Of a DNA stretch of 64,000 nt, positions 60,084 to 64,000 are shown in pieces. The notes beneath the pieces were generated by a model that was not told the DNA's origin, searched no databases, and saw only the letters and a program-made list of their open reading frames with translations. The DNA is taken from the NCBI GenBank assembly GCA_030549495.1, contig JAUIRK010000896.1, positions 1,268,501 to 1,332,500 of the forward strand, in the 5' to 3' direction. The translations under genes and the position numbers were made by a program. This stretch comes from Nectonema munidae. Its lineage: Eukaryota; Nematomorpha; Nectonematoida; Nectonematidae. Position 1 is the first letter of the stretch. The number at the start of each line of letters is the position of its first letter.

Positions 60084-61965
60084 TTAGAGGTAGAAGTGAA
60101 GAGAAAATAAAAGCGTCAACTTGTAGGACAAAACAGCACAAATGGGCCCCAGCAATTGACCCAAGTAGTAATAGTAGTGTGCGTTATCAATCCAACTGAA
60201 GTCTGTGGTTGCAGAGTAAACAACCTCAGTGCCCACCAAAGTTGCAAAATTGAGCGATGCTCCATTGAATCCGTTTCTTAAAAAAAAAAGTAGCTTTTTA
60301 CGGTTCAAAGAAATTGAAAATTCAGGGATGAATCCTTTTCAATAATCTTATTTTGAATTTGATGGAATGGAAAAGAGTTTCTCTGTGACAGGGATCTCTA
60401 AACGGATCGATATAAAGCCCCTCGCTGTCTATGGTACTTTTTATAGGGTGGATATAGCTACTAGGCTCTCAAAGGAATGAACACTGATAAAATATATTTA
60501 ATAAAGTTTTTCCGGGGAAAATATATATTGATGAGTATAAAGTTTTACAATTAACTTTATTTCGTTGTATTTTGTGATATGATAAAATATGGTAACGTAA
60601 ATATAAAATAATTATAAAAAAAATTTCTTTGAAAATTTTGTGTACCACATCAAACTAAGTATATCATCGGGAATAAGACGAGTGCTTTTCTCCAATAAAT
60701 ATACAAAAATGAGCCCTCATCTTAAAAGCACGTTTGTCGAAATTTTATCCACATAAGTCATTCACATTCGTTTGTTCGAACGTTTATCAACTAGCGATAA
60801 GATAAGAAAGATGTACATTTGAAACAGGGTGTTGCAGAAGCTCAAGTAGGTTTGGTCTTATCTACTTTAGGGGACTTAGCAAATGAAAGATGATCAATTT
60901 CAACTTTCCCAGCCATCCCAAGGAGAACGTCAAGTCAAGAATAAACGAAAGCTACAATTAACATGTTCTTGTTATCCACGCTTCGATCCTGCAGCCACTC
61001 GTTAGGTTAATGACCAGACCATTAAATTTTCATTTCTGTGAGTTGAGAACACGTGAATTGTCATAGGAAAGCAGAGAAAAAAAGGTCATCAAAACCTCAA
61101 ACGGCTAAAGAGTGATCCGATCATGATGATGATGATGATGTCGATTCAACAGCTATAATATCACGGATTTTCTAGAATCAGATATCGAAGTGTTTGTGTA
61201 CTTCGATTGAACTCTTTCAATTTTAATTTATCAAGATGATAAATTTCCTATTTTATTTTTATTAGAGTATAAATATTGTTTTCTAGGGATAACTTGGATC
61301 ATTTCCATTGTCTTATCATAGTTAATTTCCCTTCATAATTAAATCTCGCCATATAAACGAGGGCATACAGTAGTTAATGAAAAACATTTTTAAAATTCAT
61401 TTTTCATTATATTCTTAATTAACTGTTAGAATCCTCATTTCTATGTATTTTATGAACAAGGATATTACAAATATTTTTCCTTAATTAAAAAAACAAGATA
61501 ATTTTTCATAATAGTATAAAATGAAAAAAATTGACTTTTCTAAAAAATAAATCATAAAATCAAAAATTATATACCATAAGTTATAAAGTATAAAAGTTAT
61601 AAATGATAGTGAAAATCTATTATAAAGAGTAAAAATGTTTTCCGATGAATTGGCCAATCAAAGAATTTGTCTGTTGATGAATCGATGGCTACGAATTTAA
61701 TATTGGCGCTTATATTTTGATTAAAGTGAAAAATTCCAACTAAAACTTACCCAAAATGATATAATGGAATGAGTAGAACGCCGATAATCAAAGGATACAT
61801 CACATCGAAGTTAAGCTCACGCTCTATTGCCAACATAAATATCGTTTCGAGCAAGAGGAAAGTTCCAATAAATTCAGAAAATAGGGAAGTAGCTGGATAA
61901 ATCCCTTCTTTCAAGAGCAAAACGCGACCATCAAACGCTAGATAATTTTCTGTTCCTAAAAACAC
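60084..61965 (-). CDS. Second aquaporin-like gene, last two exons only
   Basis: Exon 61965-61751 (215 bp, acceptor ttttaag, donor GTAAGT) and exon 60276-60084 (acceptor ttttttaag, TAA stop) join in phase 2. The first encodes loop C and helices 4-5 (GRVLLLKEG, LFSEFIGTFLLLE), the second the second half-helix and helix 6 (VGTEVVYSATTDFSW, YYYYLGQLLGPICAV). Both align column by column with exons 4 and 5 of the gene at 34346-46743, including identical exon length and phase for exon 4. The loop E motif reads SLNFATLVG where FNPARVFAS is found in the paralogue, so proline and the filter arginine are both gone. The upstream exons, with the first NPA, would lie beyond the CA microsatellite, outside the window. 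It is either a divergent non-classical channel or a decaying copy. Reading frames are intact in what is seen. Confidence 0.8.
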
Positions 61966-62370
61966 CTTAAAACAATTTCAAATATTTGTTCATATAATAT
62001 TATTTTTGTTAGGAAAGAAATAATCTTAGATTCATATCCGTGTTCTTTTCCAACGATTGATTTTTCAATTTTCGGGCGATTTATAACGTTATTGGTTTTC
62101 AAGGAATATAGTCAAGTTCCTCTCTTTAAGCTTCCTTTTTAATTCATTGGATGAATAAAGTAATTTGGCTTTCGTAATTATTATTTAGATTTATTTTTAT
62201 TATTATGTATATATTAATTATTATTATTAAATTTTTCATCTAACCCTAAAAATTTAATAAATTTTTGACATTTTAAAATTCATTATTTGTTTATGATAGA
62301 ACTAGTCAGTCCCCCATTCGTTATTCTATTTGCCCCTAGCATTGGGATGATTGGTCGTAGAAGGTTGAAT

Positions 62371-64000
<1,630 letters not shown>

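Overview
The window looks like AT-rich, intron-rich, repeat-dense invertebrate nuclear DNA. It has short exons with GT/AG introns of hundreds to thousands of bases, three or more non-LTR retrotransposon remnants, two tRNA-derived SINE families, pogo/Tigger, hAT and piggyBac-type DNA transposons, and a very long CA microsatellite. An arthropod is most likely, perhaps a copepod. That is inference from composition and element families, not from a diagnostic gene. No bacterial features, CRISPR arrays, rRNA or complete tRNA genes were seen.

Three host genes can be assembled from the sequence, all on the minus strand. (1) A secreted CAP/CRISP-type protein (antigen-5 / cysteine-rich secretory protein family) lies at 895-10854 in seven visible exons with matching phases. 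Its signal-peptide exon was not found. (2) A complete aquaporin-like gene lies at 34346-46743, in five exons giving 258 residues with both NPA motifs and six membrane segments. (3) The 3' half of a second, tandem aquaporin-like gene lies at 60084-61965. Its fourth exon is exactly as long as that of the first gene (215 bp), and its second NPA motif has decayed to NFA followed by T instead of the selectivity arginine.

Layout: 1-10.9 kb is the CAP gene, with a LINE, a hAT element, a SINE and two piggyBac-type MITEs in its introns. 12.8-15.3 kb is a Tigger element carrying a MITE. 16.3-20.1 kb is a block of tandem and dispersed repeats with a 28-bp minisatellite and a perfect 71-bp inverted repeat. 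20-34 kb is mostly unassigned AT-rich DNA with two hAT elements. 34.3-46.7 kb is aquaporin 1, whose introns hold a pogo-like transposon, two LINE fragments, SINEs and a hAT MITE. 46.7-60 kb is a transposon graveyard: nested SINE/hAT, several hAT MITEs, a reverse-oriented LINE cut by a MITE, and a 1.5-kb open but broken element-type protein of a family repeated in arthropod genomes. 60-64 kb is the partial second aquaporin followed by at least 1518 bp of pure (CA)n running off the window.

The two aquaporin-like genes are probably a tandem duplicate pair. The CAP gene is independent of them. All functional statements are inferred from motifs read by eye; no database search was run.
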